The translations under genes and the position numbers were made by a program. The notes beneath the pieces were generated by a model, which was not told the origin of the DNA, made no database searches, and was given only the letters and a program-made list of their open reading frames with translations. Below, piece by piece: positions 8,286-17,785 of a stretch of 46,998 nucleotides of DNA; positions within the stretch are counted from its first letter, which is position 1, and every line of letters begins with the position of its first letter. Where the stretch lies: the NCBI GenBank assembly GCA_947626955.1, contig CANQUB010000006.1, positions 1 through 46,998 on the forward strand, given 5' to 3'. The stretch is from an uncultured Clostridia bacterium. GTDB taxonomy: Bacteria; Bacillota; Clostridia; Christensenellales; UBA1242.

Positions 8286-9257
8286 TTTCTTAGGTTTTTC
8301 AGGTTTTGGCACTGGAGGCTTTTTGTCTTCAGGCGGAAGAGGTCTTCTTTCGTGTGGCTCAGGAGGAAAATGCATAGCCTCTTTTAGGCTGGCAAGCAGC
8401 CCAGTCACATTTTGAATTTCGCTTGGCACAATTATCTTGGTAGACTGGCCATCGGCCACTTGCTTCAGAGCTTCAAAGCCTTGCAATGTAAGGTATGATG
8501 GCGAAGGATTGGCCTTGTTTATGAGCTCAATGGCCTCGCTCTCACCCTTTGCAGTGGCAATAAGTGCGGCCTGCTCAGCCTCGGCAGCAAGTATTTTGGC
8601 TTGTTTGTCGGCCTCGGCTCGTAAAATTTTAGCCTGTTTTTCACCCTCGGCAACAAGTATGGCCGATTTCTTTTCACCTTCGGCTCTTAGAATTTGCTCA
8701 CGGCGTTCACGCTCGGCACGCATCTGCTTTTCCATGGCCTCTTGGATGTCACGAGGTGGAAGTATGTTTTTAAGCTCCACACGGGTTATCTTTATTCCCC
8801 AAGGGTCGGTGGCTTCGTCGAGCACCAGACGCATCTTGGTGTTGACGGTCTCACGGCTGGTGAGGGTTTCGTCAAGCTCCATTTCGCCCACAATGTTTCT
8901 CAGCGTTGTGGCGGTCAAGTTCTCGATGGCCCTAATTGGGTGGTCTACCCCATACATAAATAGCTTGGCGTCGGTTATTTGAAAGTAGACGACGGTGTCT
9001 ATTTGCATGGTGACGTTATCTTTAGTGATAACTGGCTGTGGCTTGAAGTCGGCCACAATCTCCTTTAATGAAATTGGCTTTGAAGTCCTATCAAAAAAAG
9101 GCAAAATAAAGTGAAAACCGGTTTCAAGAGTGCGAAGATATTTTCCCAGCCTCTCGACAACCACAGCATTTGACTGGCGAACTATGCGGATGCTAAAGCA
9201 CAGCGCCACAACAACAATTATTCCTAAAACAAGTAGTGCAATTCCCCAACCTGGCAT
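8283..9257 (-). CDS. SPFH/stomatin-prohibitin family membrane protein
   Basis: A 324-residue band-7 protein of the QmcA/stomatin-like type, which forms membrane microdomain scaffolds. Residues 5-25 form a single membrane anchor; the SPFH domain follows (VERLGKYLRTLETGFHFILPF onward); then a long Ala/Glu/Lys coiled coil (about 165-240) with repeats such as ILRAEGEK and ILRAEADK; the C terminus is proline-rich (PPEDKKPPVPKPEKPKK). The start at 9257 follows AGGAGG. It is paired with the NfeD gene 12 bases upstream, the standard partnership for this family, in which NfeD binds or tunes the SPFH assembly. The proline/lysine tail is longer than I would expect. Confidence 0.93.
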   Translation of the reverse strand: MPGWGIALLVLGIIVVVALCFSIRIVRQSNAVVVERLGKYLRTLETGFHFILPFFDRTSKPISLKEIVADFKPQPVITKDNVTMQIDTVVYFQITDAKLFMYGVDHPIRAIENLTATTLRNIVGEMELDETLTSRETVNTKMRLVLDEATDPWGIKITRVELKNILPPRDIQEAMEKQMRAERERREQILRAEGEKKSAILVAEGEKQAKILRAEADKQAKILAAEAEQAALIATAKGESEAIELINKANPSPSYLTLQGFEALKQVADGQSTKIIVPSEIQNVTGLLASLKEAMHFPPEPHERRPLPPEDKKPPVPKPEKPKK

Positions 9258-9269
9258 TTTTGTATCCTC

Positions 9270-9725
9270 CTATTTATCTTCTTTTTGTTCGGTTATTTTT
9301 TCAACCACGAACTTGCTTCCATCAACGCGGACAATCTTTATTTGCTCGCCCACCTCGATGGCCTTTCCATCGTTTGGCACAGCATTCCAAACCACGCCGT
9401 TTACTTTTATTGTGCCAACCTCGTCATCGTCGCACCTTGTAAGCATTTTAAATTTTTTGCCAACCAGTGCATCAAGATTGGTCTTTTCTTTGGCATTTCT
9501 TAAAAGAAATTTTTTGGTCACTTTTCTTAGCGACAAGATAAGCACAATAGAAAGCACAAAGAACACGGTCAATTGAATTTCCCATCTCACGCCGCCGATG
9601 ATGGACATTATGAGCGACGGAATGGCTCCGGCTGTGAACCAAATTGAGGTCATGTCTAGCGTTATAAACTCAATGACGGCCGAAACCACAATAACCCCAA
9701 TCCAAACATAGAACATGAAGTCCAT
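9270..9725 (-). CDS. NfeD-like membrane protein
   Basis: A 151-residue NfeD1b-type protein lacking the protease domain of long NfeD. It has two or three hydrophobic segments in residues 5-70 and a C-terminal OB-fold-like soluble domain (LVGKKFKMLTRCDDDEVGTIKVNGVVWNAV in outline). The domain probably contacts the SPFH partner encoded immediately downstream. The ATG at 9723-9725 follows AAGGAG. The pair should be co-transcribed and end at the hairpin at 8252-8285. Confidence 0.88.
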   Translation of the reverse strand: MDFMFYVWIGVIVVSAVIEFITLDMTSIWFTAGAIPSLIMSIIGGVRWEIQLTVFFVLSIVLILSLRKVTKKFLLRNAKEKTNLDALVGKKFKMLTRCDDDEVGTIKVNGVVWNAVPNDGKAIEVGEQIKIVRVDGSKFVVEKITEQKEDK

Positions 9726-9800
9726 AATTTTCTCCTTACATAATAATTATATAACTATTTTATTTGCCCGTCAAAGATTTTAGTCCCAACTAAAAATTTC

Positions 9801-10181
9801 TTATTTCTTTGTCAGGTTATAGCTCATGTCGATTAGAAGTTTGACCTTGTCCTCGGGCTCATGGCCATCGAGCAAAATGGTTATCCAGTGCACCTTGTTC
9901 ATATGATAAGCCCTAAAAAAGTGACTTTGGTCAATCATGCCCAAAATGACCATGGGGTTGGCCTTGACGTTTAAGACAAACACATCTCCGTCCTTGCCAT
10001 CCACCAGTTTGTTATATGGAATATTCATTATTAGGCCGAACCATTTTTGGTTGTCCGCATGGCGGAATATGGCCGAAGTGAAGTCGTCTTTAAAAGGAAA
10101 TTCAGGGCGAGCCATATAGAGCGAGTCGATATACTTTGCCCATTTATTGGCCTTTTGGCTAGGCTTGTAGATTGTTTCCAT
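9801..10181 (-). CDS. MmcQ/YjbR-family protein
   Basis: A 126-residue protein of the YjbR/MmcQ (DUF419) family, a small double-wing fold often annotated as DNA-binding although the function is not settled. It shows the family pattern: a central VFVLNVKANP strand, then HMNKVHWITILLDG and a C-terminal LLIDMSYNLTKK helix. The start at 10181 follows AGGGGG. It begins eight bases after the end of the large M60 peptidase gene on the same strand and could be translated from that transcript. The family is a frequent hitch-hiker in Bacillota operons, so the link to the peptidase may carry no meaning. Confidence 0.82.
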   Translation of the reverse strand: METIYKPSQKANKWAKYIDSLYMARPEFPFKDDFTSAIFRHADNQKWFGLIMNIPYNKLVDGKDGDVFVLNVKANPMVILGMIDQSHFFRAYHMNKVHWITILLDGHEPEDKVKLLIDMSYNLTKK

Positions 10182-10189
10182 ACTGCCCC

Positions 10190-13100
10190 CTATTTGCTTT
10201 TTGTCTTTTTCTTTTTAAGTTTAAGTGCCAAAAATATTGTCACGCCAACAAGTGCAACTCCTCCGCAAGACAGCCCGACAATAAGAGCAATGCTTACTCC
10301 CTTGGCTGGAATGGTCTCAATCTCGATATGACCCAGGCTGCACTCTCTTTGCCTTTGCCCCTCGCTACTTAATGTTGGCTCTTTGGTTACCGTCCACTCT
10401 CCCCAATCATGGCCTTTAGCTGGGATTACGAGATCTTTCTCCTTGACCTCTCGGCCGTTTATAGAAAGAGATCCGCACATTGTGCAAAGGTCATGGGCCA
10501 AAGTTCCTGTGGTTGTGCAACCTGCCGAAACCCCGTTAATATGCTTATAGGTGTGCTCTTCATGAAGAAGGAGAATATGCCCGGCGTTGGCCGAGGAGAC
10601 CGAGGTGTACAGTCTTTTATTGGCAAGGTCAATAAACCGCTTTGGAAGCTGGAAATTGCCCTTAAACACCTTTGGAACATAGAGTTTTTGCAGGCTAGTG
10701 CAGCCATTTATAAGGTTTGTGAGCATAGCACCGCTATTTATAGTGAATGCCGACAGGTCAAGCTCTTCAAGGCTGGTGCAATTCTCGAACATCGAGCTTA
10801 GATACATGGTCTGCGTGGTATCGAATGTGGCAAGCTTTAGGCTCTCGACCTTGGCACAACCGTTGAACATGGAGTTGGACATCATCATCCTTGAAGTGTC
10901 GAAGTTGTCAAATTTCACCTCTTTAAGGTTGGTGCAGCCGGCAAAGAGGGCTGAGCACTGCTCAGGAGCAAGGATGGTGCCTTTATACACAAATGCAATC
11001 TTGTTTTGGTCCTCAAGGCTAGAGTAAACACGGATATATTTGCTGATGCGAATATAGGTGTCGTCGTAGCCGTCGGGAACTTCATTTGTAAAGGTTATGG
11101 AAGTCAAGTCTTTATACGAGCTAACCGCCGTCTTCCAATCGGTGGAGAACACAAGTGGCGATTGGTCGCCATAGTCGTCCTCAACGGCTGGATAGTCGTT
11201 TTCACCCACAGGCACGCCGTAGGTAACGTTGATAAATGAGATATTGAACTTCTTTGGCGAAGTGGTGATTATCTTGACGGTGTGCTTTCTTACCTCTAGT
11301 CCCGAAGACCTGAACACGCATTTGTTGAAGATGAGTTCGTCGCAAAGGTCGATGTCGCCTGCATACTGGCCGTCAATCTCCACCCGCGCCGTGCCGTATT
11401 CGGGGTCGGTGTCGGCAAAGATGTCAAAACCCGAGCCCAAAAATTCAAATTCGTAGAAGGCACTTTGACTGGTTGCTGTCAGCTTTCCGTTGGCCGAGTT
11501 TTCCTCAAAACCCTGTTTTTCTTTTTCGTAGTTATTTGGCTTTACAGTTTGCTTAAGCTCAACCATGCGGCCGGTTAGAAGCTCACGGATAACCGTTTGC
11601 CCCGAGTTTTGCAAGATGACAAGCTTATAATATCTAAAGTCACTGTCCTTAAAGGTCACACGATAACGAGAAGTGCTGGCTGGATTTTTAACAAGTTCAC
11701 TGGTAAGGCCACTAAACAGCAGTTGGTACTGATCCTCGGTTGGGAGCTCCCCGCCCTGGTCACGTGCACCATAAACAGCCATCTCCAGTATTACGTCATT
11801 GCCAGTACCCCTACGATACACCTCAAAGTAGTTGGCCGATTGCTCCTGCCCGCAGTCTAGGATGATCTCGTGCGGAAGTGCAGGTTTATAGCCTTGATAC
11901 CTTGAATGGTAATAGGTGGTGTCGTTGCCGTCAACCATGGCATCTTTGCCCTGCCCGTCACCGACCTGAGTTTCGGGAGCTGAGACAATAGTCCAGCCAG
12001 TTTTGTGCGTCAGGTAGTCCACCGAAGCGTCTTTAATGCTGTCCAAGAATCTTGGCTGCCAATCTTCAAAATTATCCGAAGTCTCAAGGTCGGCCTGCGT
12101 GGCCTCGGCGTTTACAATGTTTGTGGATGGGATATTTACAATGCTAGCCGCATCCGGGAACTTTACTCCCACATACAAATTGCCTGGGCCACCCCAGTTA
12201 ACAAGGTGAGCATCAACATATACTGTGTCTCCCTCGTTTAGGTAGGTCTCGACGTTGTTTGTGCCATAGCTTGGGTTGTCGTGGGTTATTCTTAGTTCGC
12301 CAAGTTTGCGGCCATCCTTGTCGTTCTCGTAAAAGGTCACAAGTGCGGCGTCGTCGCCATGCATATAGAACTGATGAGTTCCGGCTGTGGTGGCAACGAA
12401 TTTGAAGCGGAAATGATAATATTCACGCTGGTCGGAAGCCGCATTGAAGTTGTTCTTTCCAGCTGAAGAGCTCTCTTCAGTCCTGACTGGAAGCTTACCC
12501 TCTATTTCAGCCCACGCGTCTTCCACAAGCTGCTTTTTGGCCGTGGTTTCAAGCTTCCACACTTCGGCGTAGGTTCCCCTATAAAGTAGCTTGAAGCGAA
12601 CATTTAGAGTTACAATTCTGCCGCCCTCGGTTTGAACCACGATGTCGAAGCCGTCTTCGGCGGTGACAGCTGTAGGCGGAGTGTAGGTGGCTCGCTGGTT
12701 CTTCTTGTCGTAGTTTATTGTTCCGTAGGTTGGGTCGGTAACTTTTAAAATTTCAAATGACCTATAAGAAGCAAAGCAGCTATCCGACAGGTCGAAGATG
12801 GTGTCGTACTTGCCGTCCACCTCATACTTTCTCGCCGTCTCGTTGCCATCAATGCCGTTGGCCCACTGATAGGCTATTGGATAGAACACTGGCAGGGTCT
12901 GCAAGAAATTCCACTGGTCGTCAGTGAAGTGTCTTCTCTCAACATTTCCGTGGTAGTTGCTGTTTATCCAATCGTAAATATTGACATGGTCGACAAGGGC
13001 AATTCGGTAGATAAAGTCGGCACGAGCCTCGTCGCAATAGGAAGGGTTGACTTCGTAGGTATAGAAAAAGTCCACAAAACGCTCGGGGCCAAACGAATGG

Positions 13101-14848
13101 ATAAGCGTTGAATAGAGCGAAAGCTGGTCAAAGTGCGCCCCACTGGTCTTGTTGTAGTCGTGGTAGTCCTCAACCGGCTGAAGCTGCATTGAGCGCACCA
13201 CCGAGGTGTATGGGTGAACATACTCTCCGTGCTCAACCTTTATAAAGCGGTTGTCCATGTTGCAAAGCATGGAGTACATGAGAACTATAAGGGTGTTGTT
13301 CCAAACTTCGCCCTCACAAGGGTTTTTGCAGTTGCTGCTGCACATTCCCCAGTTTACCCCATGGGTCTTGGCCTGAATATGCCCAAGTTCGTGGAAAGTT
13401 CCCCAGTTTCCGGCTGTGGTCAGGGTCTCGTAGCTCATACATTTTTCGAACCAACCATACGGCTGGGCGGCAAATGAAGAGTTCAGCGCCACGGCCTCAC
13501 CCGCAGGTACGTGCACATCATAGGCCATGGTGACATTGTAGTTATATGCGCGGCCATTTAGTGACGAGTTTATGGCAAAAACTGAATGCCAAAAATAGGC
13601 TAGTTTTACAATGTCATCGCAGTTTTTCATGTATTTTGCAAGGCCGATAAGCTGCCCGTTCTCCACATCAAGGGTGGCAATAAGGCCGTCGGACTTTCGA
13701 AGATAGTTTTCAAATTCGTCCCTGGTGGTAACGCCAAGTATGAAGTGCGGTGTTTCGATGGCCCCGCTTATGGTAATTTTTACCTCTGAACTGGTTGGCT
13801 GCAAATAGAGCGGACCGCCATAGATGCTGCCAATCTTGTGCTCGCCATTGCCGGTAATGTCGAAAATTGAGCCCATGCATGGCACTTTTTGGTTTTGGAA
13901 TTGCCATTGGTTTTGCAGGCTGAAGCTGAACTGTGTGTAGTCAGGCTCATCCCCTTCGGTGTAAGCGCGCTTGGCTTCGTTTATGAGCTTGGTGTCCCAA
14001 TATTTAAAGTACTTTTCGGTGTTGCTGAGGCCATTATATGACTGATCATTATTAGTTTCATATCCGCCATCATAGCCAAGCGAGTCTTGCTGGTGAGTTG
14101 TAAGGCGGATGGACTCTCCTGGTTTCAGCCCCGAGACAGTGACTGTTGCCACCTCGCCGGGTGCCAAATATAGCCCAGTGGTAAGTGGTGAGCGGTAGAT
14201 TGGGTCGGAAACAATGATCTTGGTGACCGCCTTGGTATCTTTTGGAATGGCCCCATAGATGCCGTCGGCAGCTGGGTGCTTTTTAAGGCTGTTATTTTCC
14301 ATATCTTCAACGGCTTGAGTGCGGTAGTACCAAGCCTGACGAAGCAGCATATATTTTACAAAGTTAGAGAAATATTTTTGGTTAGAGTTATTTTCAAGCC
14401 CCATCATTGGATAGCGAGGGTTGGTCTTATCTCCCAGCTCACCCTCGGCGGCAAAGTCTATTTTGGCCTTGTCTGCCCCCTCGCCCACGTATGGCTTTTT
14501 AGTTTCAGGGTCGATAAACTGGAAGACGTCCGAAAGAAGGCCAGGCTCAGTGCGGTCCACTGTGCGGCTGGTGACTTCCATGTATGGCTGGCGAATGGTC
14601 ACCCTTCGGCCCTCTATGTCTTTAAGGCTTTTTAGAGACAGTCCCTCATCTAGGTCCTCGGGACGAACCACTCCCTCATTTTGAAGGTCGGGCTCGGCAA
14701 AGACAATATGGTCTAGCCCCTGTTTTATGGCATATATGGATTGGCTCATAAACATGGCCACGGCAAGCAGCAGGCTCAGGGCGTAGCCAGCCAGTTTGCC
14801 AAGTTTTTTAGAAAATTTTGAACGGATGATAGGCTTCAACTTTTCCAT
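10190..14848 (-). CDS. Multidomain cell-surface M60-family (enhancin/mucinase-like) metallopeptidase
   Basis: A 1552-residue secreted, membrane-anchored protein. After a basic N terminus and signal segment (about 17-40) comes a peptidase M60 module whose zinc site is HELGH (His486, His490) with a nearby glutamate, Glu512 or Glu514, as the third ligand. M60 enzymes cut mucin-type glycoproteins. Further along are a PA14-like segment (about 790-900, with HGDDAALV), a discoidin/F5-8C-like carbohydrate-binding segment (about 945-1080, DGNDTTYYHSRY), a second beta-rich module (about 1095-1210), BspA/DUF285-type leucine-rich repeats (about 1270-1410, repeated MFxxCxSLxxLxL) and a GHDWGEWT motif seen in Bacillota surface proteins. 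It ends with one membrane helix and KKKKTKSK. There is no LPxTG. The start follows AGAGGTAAG, with TATAAT at 14867-14872 read on the minus strand. A host-glycoprotein substrate is inferred from the family. Confidence 0.9.
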   Translation of the reverse strand: MEKLKPIIRSKFSKKLGKLAGYALSLLLAVAMFMSQSIYAIKQGLDHIVFAEPDLQNEGVVRPEDLDEGLSLKSLKDIEGRRVTIRQPYMEVTSRTVDRTEPGLLSDVFQFIDPETKKPYVGEGADKAKIDFAAEGELGDKTNPRYPMMGLENNSNQKYFSNFVKYMLLRQAWYYRTQAVEDMENNSLKKHPAADGIYGAIPKDTKAVTKIIVSDPIYRSPLTTGLYLAPGEVATVTVSGLKPGESIRLTTHQQDSLGYDGGYETNNDQSYNGLSNTEKYFKYWDTKLINEAKRAYTEGDEPDYTQFSFSLQNQWQFQNQKVPCMGSIFDITGNGEHKIGSIYGGPLYLQPTSSEVKITISGAIETPHFILGVTTRDEFENYLRKSDGLIATLDVENGQLIGLAKYMKNCDDIVKLAYFWHSVFAINSSLNGRAYNYNVTMAYDVHVPAGEAVALNSSFAAQPYGWFEKCMSYETLTTAGNWGTFHELGHIQAKTHGVNWGMCSSNCKNPCEGEVWNNTLIVLMYSMLCNMDNRFIKVEHGEYVHPYTSVVRSMQLQPVEDYHDYNKTSGAHFDQLSLYSTLIHSFGPERFVDFFYTYEVNPSYCDEARADFIYRIALVDHVNIYDWINSNYHGNVERRHFTDDQWNFLQTLPVFYPIAYQWANGIDGNETARKYEVDGKYDTIFDLSDSCFASYRSFEILKVTDPTYGTINYDKKNQRATYTPPTAVTAEDGFDIVVQTEGGRIVTLNVRFKLLYRGTYAEVWKLETTAKKQLVEDAWAEIEGKLPVRTEESSSAGKNNFNAASDQREYYHFRFKFVATTAGTHQFYMHGDDAALVTFYENDKDGRKLGELRITHDNPSYGTNNVETYLNEGDTVYVDAHLVNWGGPGNLYVGVKFPDAASIVNIPSTNIVNAEATQADLETSDNFEDWQPRFLDSIKDASVDYLTHKTGWTIVSAPETQVGDGQGKDAMVDGNDTTYYHSRYQGYKPALPHEIILDCGQEQSANYFEVYRRGTGNDVILEMAVYGARDQGGELPTEDQYQLLFSGLTSELVKNPASTSRYRVTFKDSDFRYYKLVILQNSGQTVIRELLTGRMVELKQTVKPNNYEKEKQGFEENSANGKLTATSQSAFYEFEFLGSGFDIFADTDPEYGTARVEIDGQYAGDIDLCDELIFNKCVFRSSGLEVRKHTVKIITTSPKKFNISFINVTYGVPVGENDYPAVEDDYGDQSPLVFSTDWKTAVSSYKDLTSITFTNEVPDGYDDTYIRISKYIRVYSSLEDQNKIAFVYKGTILAPEQCSALFAGCTNLKEVKFDNFDTSRMMMSNSMFNGCAKVESLKLATFDTTQTMYLSSMFENCTSLEELDLSAFTINSGAMLTNLINGCTSLQKLYVPKVFKGNFQLPKRFIDLANKRLYTSVSSANAGHILLLHEEHTYKHINGVSAGCTTTGTLAHDLCTMCGSLSINGREVKEKDLVIPAKGHDWGEWTVTKEPTLSSEGQRQRECSLGHIEIETIPAKGVSIALIVGLSCGGVALVGVTIFLALKLKKKKTKSK

Positions 14849-14963
14849 AACTTACCTCTTGCTTGGATTATATCATATATATTTTTAAAATGGTAGATAA
14901 TATTAAAAATTTTTTCTATCTTTGTGCAGTATATGTACGCCCGTAAAAAACTGCTAAAATTGG

Positions 14964-15000
14964 CATAAAAAAATCACGCCGCTAAGCGTGATTTTTTTGT
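14964..15000 (-). terminator. Terminator after the lipoprotein gene
   Basis: AATCACGC (14972-14979) pairs with GCGTGATT (14986-14993), with A and T runs on both flanks. It lies just past the lipoprotein stop and before the M60 gene, so it ends lipoprotein transcripts. The symmetry would also allow function on the other strand. Confidence 0.8.
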
Positions 15001-15006
15001 TTTTAT

Positions 15007-16398
15007 TTATTCTGCTACGGTATATGTTACAACAACATAAGCTTGGCCTTTTGCAGTCAGGCTATTTTTAGCAACATCATACTTTTCAGCACCATCAACA
15101 CTTACAAGGGTTGCACCCTCTGGCAAGCCAAGAGTGGTTACACCAACAGTGGTGTCTTCGTCGTTGTAGCCAAGAAGAACCACTCTAACTTGGGTTACTT
15201 CGGTGCCAGTAGCAGTCTTTTGCTTGTACACTACAACAGCATATCCATCGTTTGCAAGGCTCTTTCCGTAAAGGGTAATGTCATTGCTTGGATAGGTGTA
15301 TTCGCTGGCGTTAAACTCTTGAGTTAGTGCCTCGTCGGTGTACCACTTTGCGGTGGTGTTATGACGAACAATGTTCTCAGGAAGAGTGTATGTGTCGCCA
15401 AAGGTTGCCTGGTGGCTTCCCATGTTGACCCCGTCAAGAACGTAGGTGACATTGAGTTGTCGGTTGGTAACATCCTCGGTTGGGGTAAAGCTTTCTGGAA
15501 CAACGCTTGCATCGTAGGTGTAGGCAAACTCACCATTTGCAAGTTGGAAAGTCTTCACATTGTAGGTAACGGTCTGTGGCTCGGCCTCAGGCTCAGCATC
15601 TTCGTCTTCAACTGTAGCGGTTACCTGGGTGTCGATCTCAATTTTGTCTTCAACAGTGAGAAGTCTCTCGCTTGTGAAGGTGTACTTAACGCTGACAGTG
15701 GTTACAGCTAGATTGTCTTCAGTAGCTGGAACTGTGCAAGAAACAACAAGTGTGTAGAGATTCCCCTGCTTTGTTATTTTAAGTGAAGTAGCAGTTGCAC
15801 CTTCAATTTCAAGCTCGTCGTCAAAAGCAGCAACCAAGTGGTTTGTGGCACTGTCGTAGGTGGTGTAGGCGTTAACAAAGGAAATTCCAAAAGGCATTTC
15901 CATATTAAGACCGGCAAAAACACTCTTTGCATAGTTTTGGTCAACATAGTGGCCTACGGTCTCATAGCCTTTGTCAACACCAGTGCTGAGTTCGTACTCA
16001 ACGTACTTGTCATCTTGGCTTACAACAAAAGTACCATTGTTTAGCACGTAGTCGGTAAGTTCAGTGTCGTAGGTGAGTTCAGCATTGTAACCAACGTGTT
16101 GGTCAGGGTTGTAGGCAGTAACCACACGGTTTAGTTCTTCTGGCTCAATGTAGGTAGCCTTTTCTTCGTCGGTAAGCTCAGTTCCATCGGCACGGACAAC
16201 TTCGTTATACATGCGGTTAGTGCCGGTAAGGGTGTATGCACCAGCATAGGTCTGAGATGCCTTAACGACATTTCTATAAACCTGATAGTTGTCTTCGTTT
16301 ACATTGCCCTTTGGATTGGTCTTGTTATCGCAAGCACCAAGAGCCAAAGCTGGCAAAACAAGAAGAGCAACTGACAAGGTTTTTAACCATTTTTTCAT
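15007..16398 (-). CDS. Surface lipoprotein with one InlB-type repeat
   Basis: A 463-residue predicted lipoprotein. The signal peptide MKKWLKTLSVALLV leads to the lipobox LGAC with lipidated Cys23. The mature protein is acidic and Thr/Val/Tyr-rich with beta-strand texture. Residues about 312-380 (VTYVLDGVN, YTLPENI, KWYTDEALTQEF, ITLYGKS) resemble a single InlB B-repeat/Flg_new unit, and the last 80 residues look like an Ig-like strand set. The start follows AAGGAG, and a promoter sits at 16433-16461. It is followed by a strong terminator, so it is monocistronic. Probably an adhesin or binding protein on the outer face of the membrane; no enzyme motif is visible. Confidence 0.82.
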   Translation of the reverse strand: MKKWLKTLSVALLVLPALALGACDNKTNPKGNVNEDNYQVYRNVVKASQTYAGAYTLTGTNRMYNEVVRADGTELTDEEKATYIEPEELNRVVTAYNPDQHVGYNAELTYDTELTDYVLNNGTFVVSQDDKYVEYELSTGVDKGYETVGHYVDQNYAKSVFAGLNMEMPFGISFVNAYTTYDSATNHLVAAFDDELEIEGATATSLKITKQGNLYTLVVSCTVPATEDNLAVTTVSVKYTFTSERLLTVEDKIEIDTQVTATVEDEDAEPEAEPQTVTYNVKTFQLANGEFAYTYDASVVPESFTPTEDVTNRQLNVTYVLDGVNMGSHQATFGDTYTLPENIVRHNTTAKWYTDEALTQEFNASEYTYPSNDITLYGKSLANDGYAVVVYKQKTATGTEVTQVRVVLLGYNDEDTTVGVTTLGLPEGATLVSVDGAEKYDVAKNSLTAKGQAYVVVTYTVAE

Positions 16399-16432
16399 AG
16401 TTTATTTCTCCTTATTGTTTTAATTTGATTAA

Positions 16433-16461
16433 AGTCTACCACCAAGATTGTAAAATGTCAA
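16433..16461 (-). promoter_or_regulatory. Promoter of the lipoprotein gene
   Basis: On the minus strand TTGACA (16456-16461), a 17-base spacer and TAGACT (16433-16438), about 35 bases before the start codon. Confidence 0.6.
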
Positions 16462-16610
16462 TTGGCATTTGCGTAATTTTGTGTATTTTTATCAAAAAAT
16501 ATTACTGCATTTCATCCAAAAACGCAAAATTCGGCTATTTTGACCCCAAAATTAATGAAATTTTTTATGCTGAGAGCTTAAAAAGATTTTATATTAATGA
16601 TAAAAAACAT

Positions 16611-16639
16611 TTAACAAAAATTTTTGTCTTTGGTATAAT
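16611..16639 (+). promoter_or_regulatory. Promoter of the rubrerythrin gene
   Basis: TTAACA (16611-16616), a 17-base spacer and a perfect TATAAT (16634-16639), 31 bases before the start codon. The spacer is A/T-rich; I cannot identify a PerR or Rex operator with confidence. Confidence 0.75.
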
Positions 16640-16670
16640 AGGTTTATCACTTTCGAAAAGGAGATAACAT

Positions 16671-17207
16671 ATGAATAAGTATCAAGGTACTAAGACCGAA
16701 CAAAACCTTCAAGCGGCTTTTGCAGGCGAATCCCAGGCAAGAAACAAATATACCTACTTCGCTTCGGTAGCTAAGAAAGAAGGTTATGAACAAATTGCTG
16801 AAATATTTTTAAAAACTGCCGACAATGAAAAAGAACACGCCAAAATGTGGTTTAAAGAGCTGGGTGAGCTGGGCGACACAGCCGCAAACCTAGCAGCAGC
16901 CGCTAACGGCGAGAACTACGAATGGACCGATATGTATGAAGGCTTTGCAAAGACAGCCGAGCAAGAAGGCTTTAAAGATCTTGCCGAAAAGTTTAGAGCT
17001 GTTGCAGCCATCGAAAAAGAACACGAGAACCGCTACAGAGCCCTGCTTAAAAATGTAGAAACTAAAGCTGTATTTGCCAAGTCTACTATAACCGTTTGGG
17101 AGTGCCGCAACTGCGGACACATCGTGGTTGGCAAAAAAGCACCTGATGTTTGCCCTGTATGTGCACATCCTCAAAGCTACTTTGAAGTACGCAAAGAAAA
17201 TTATTAA
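16671..17207 (+). CDS. rbr: Rubrerythrin
   Basis: A 178-residue rubrerythrin, a diiron/rubredoxin protein that reduces hydrogen peroxide in the cytoplasm of anaerobes. The four-helix domain carries the metal ligands in AGESQAR (Glu20), DNEKEHAK (Glu53, His56), [12 protein letters not shown] (Glu90, Glu97) and IEKEHE (Glu115, His118). The C-terminal rubredoxin domain has CRNC (Cys145, Cys148) and CPVC (Cys161, Cys164). Length is typical of the short clostridial form. The ATG at 16671 follows AAGGAG, with its own strong promoter and a terminator immediately downstream, so it is a single-gene unit. It is the clearest sign that the organism is an anaerobe. Confidence 0.97.
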   Translation: MNKYQGTKTEQNLQAAFAGESQARNKYTYFASVAKKEGYEQIAEIFLKTADNEKEHAKMWFKELGELGDTAANLAAAANGENYEWTDMYEGFAKTAEQEGFKDLAEKFRAVAAIEKEHENRYRALLKNVETKAVFAKSTITVWECRNCGHIVVGKKAPDVCPVCAHPQSYFEVRKENY

Positions 17208-17216
17208 TCTTAGCTA

Positions 17217-17250
17217 TAAATAATCGACTCAACCGGGTCGATTATTTAAA
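17217..17250 (+). terminator. Terminator after rubrerythrin
   Basis: AAATAATCGAC (17218-17228) pairs perfectly with GTCGATTATTT (17237-17247) around a short loop, ten bases after the stop codon. Confidence 0.75.
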
Positions 17251-17281
17251 TTTATAGCAAAAAAAACAAAGGAGAATTTTT

Positions 17282-17785
17282 ATGGCTACATTCACATGGC
17301 ACAACGGAGAAGTGCCAAAAAATCTAAAAGTTACTCAGGTATATGGGCTTGTTTTCACTGCCGACGGACGAATGCTGCTAAAAGTCGAAACAAAGAGAGG
17401 CAAAACCTCCTACTCTTTTGCGGGAGGAACTCCTGAAGACTTCGACAAGGACCGCGAGGCAACCCTTAGGCGTGAGTTTGTCGAAGAGGTAAATACCACC
17501 CTTCAAAAAGAACTTCATATAGTTGGCTACCAAGAGGTGGACGAGGAAAATGGTAAACCACCATATGCCCAATTGCGTATGGTTGGCCTAATCGATAAAG
17601 TTGGGCCAAAGCAGCCCGACCCCGACAATGGCGAGACCTATGAAAGGCTGCTCACCACCCCTGAGCGAGTGATTGAACTTCTCAACTGGAAGGACACGGG
17701 TGCAAAGCAGGTCAATGAAGCAGTAAGGCTAGCTAAGAAATATTTCCACCTCACTAAATTCTCAGACAAAGAAGAATACGTATGA
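17282..17785 (+). CDS. Nudix-domain hydrolase with an atypical Nudix box
   Basis: A 167-residue Nudix-fold protein. The motif region runs from Gly48/Gly49 through RREFVEEVN (63-71), so the catalytic REFxEE core is present. The first glutamate expected eight positions before that arginine is a lysine here (DFDKDREATL), although Asp and Glu residues lie next to it. Nudix enzymes cleave nucleoside diphosphates linked to another group; the substrate cannot be read from the sequence. The ATG follows AAGGAG closely. It sits downstream of the rubrerythrin terminator and ends at a hairpin shared with the convergent gene. Confidence 0.82.
   Translation: MATFTWHNGEVPKNLKVTQVYGLVFTADGRMLLKVETKRGKTSYSFAGGTPEDFDKDREATLRREFVEEVNTTLQKELHIVGYQEVDEENGKPPYAQLRMVGLIDKVGPKQPDPDNGETYERLLTTPERVIELLNWKDTGAKQVNEAVRLAKKYFHLTKFSDKEEYV

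Noticed and set aside
8437-8982. 181-codon open frame on the plus strand
   Set aside because: It is antisense to the Ala/Glu/Lys coiled coil of the SPFH gene, which naturally leaves Ser/Ala-rich frames open.
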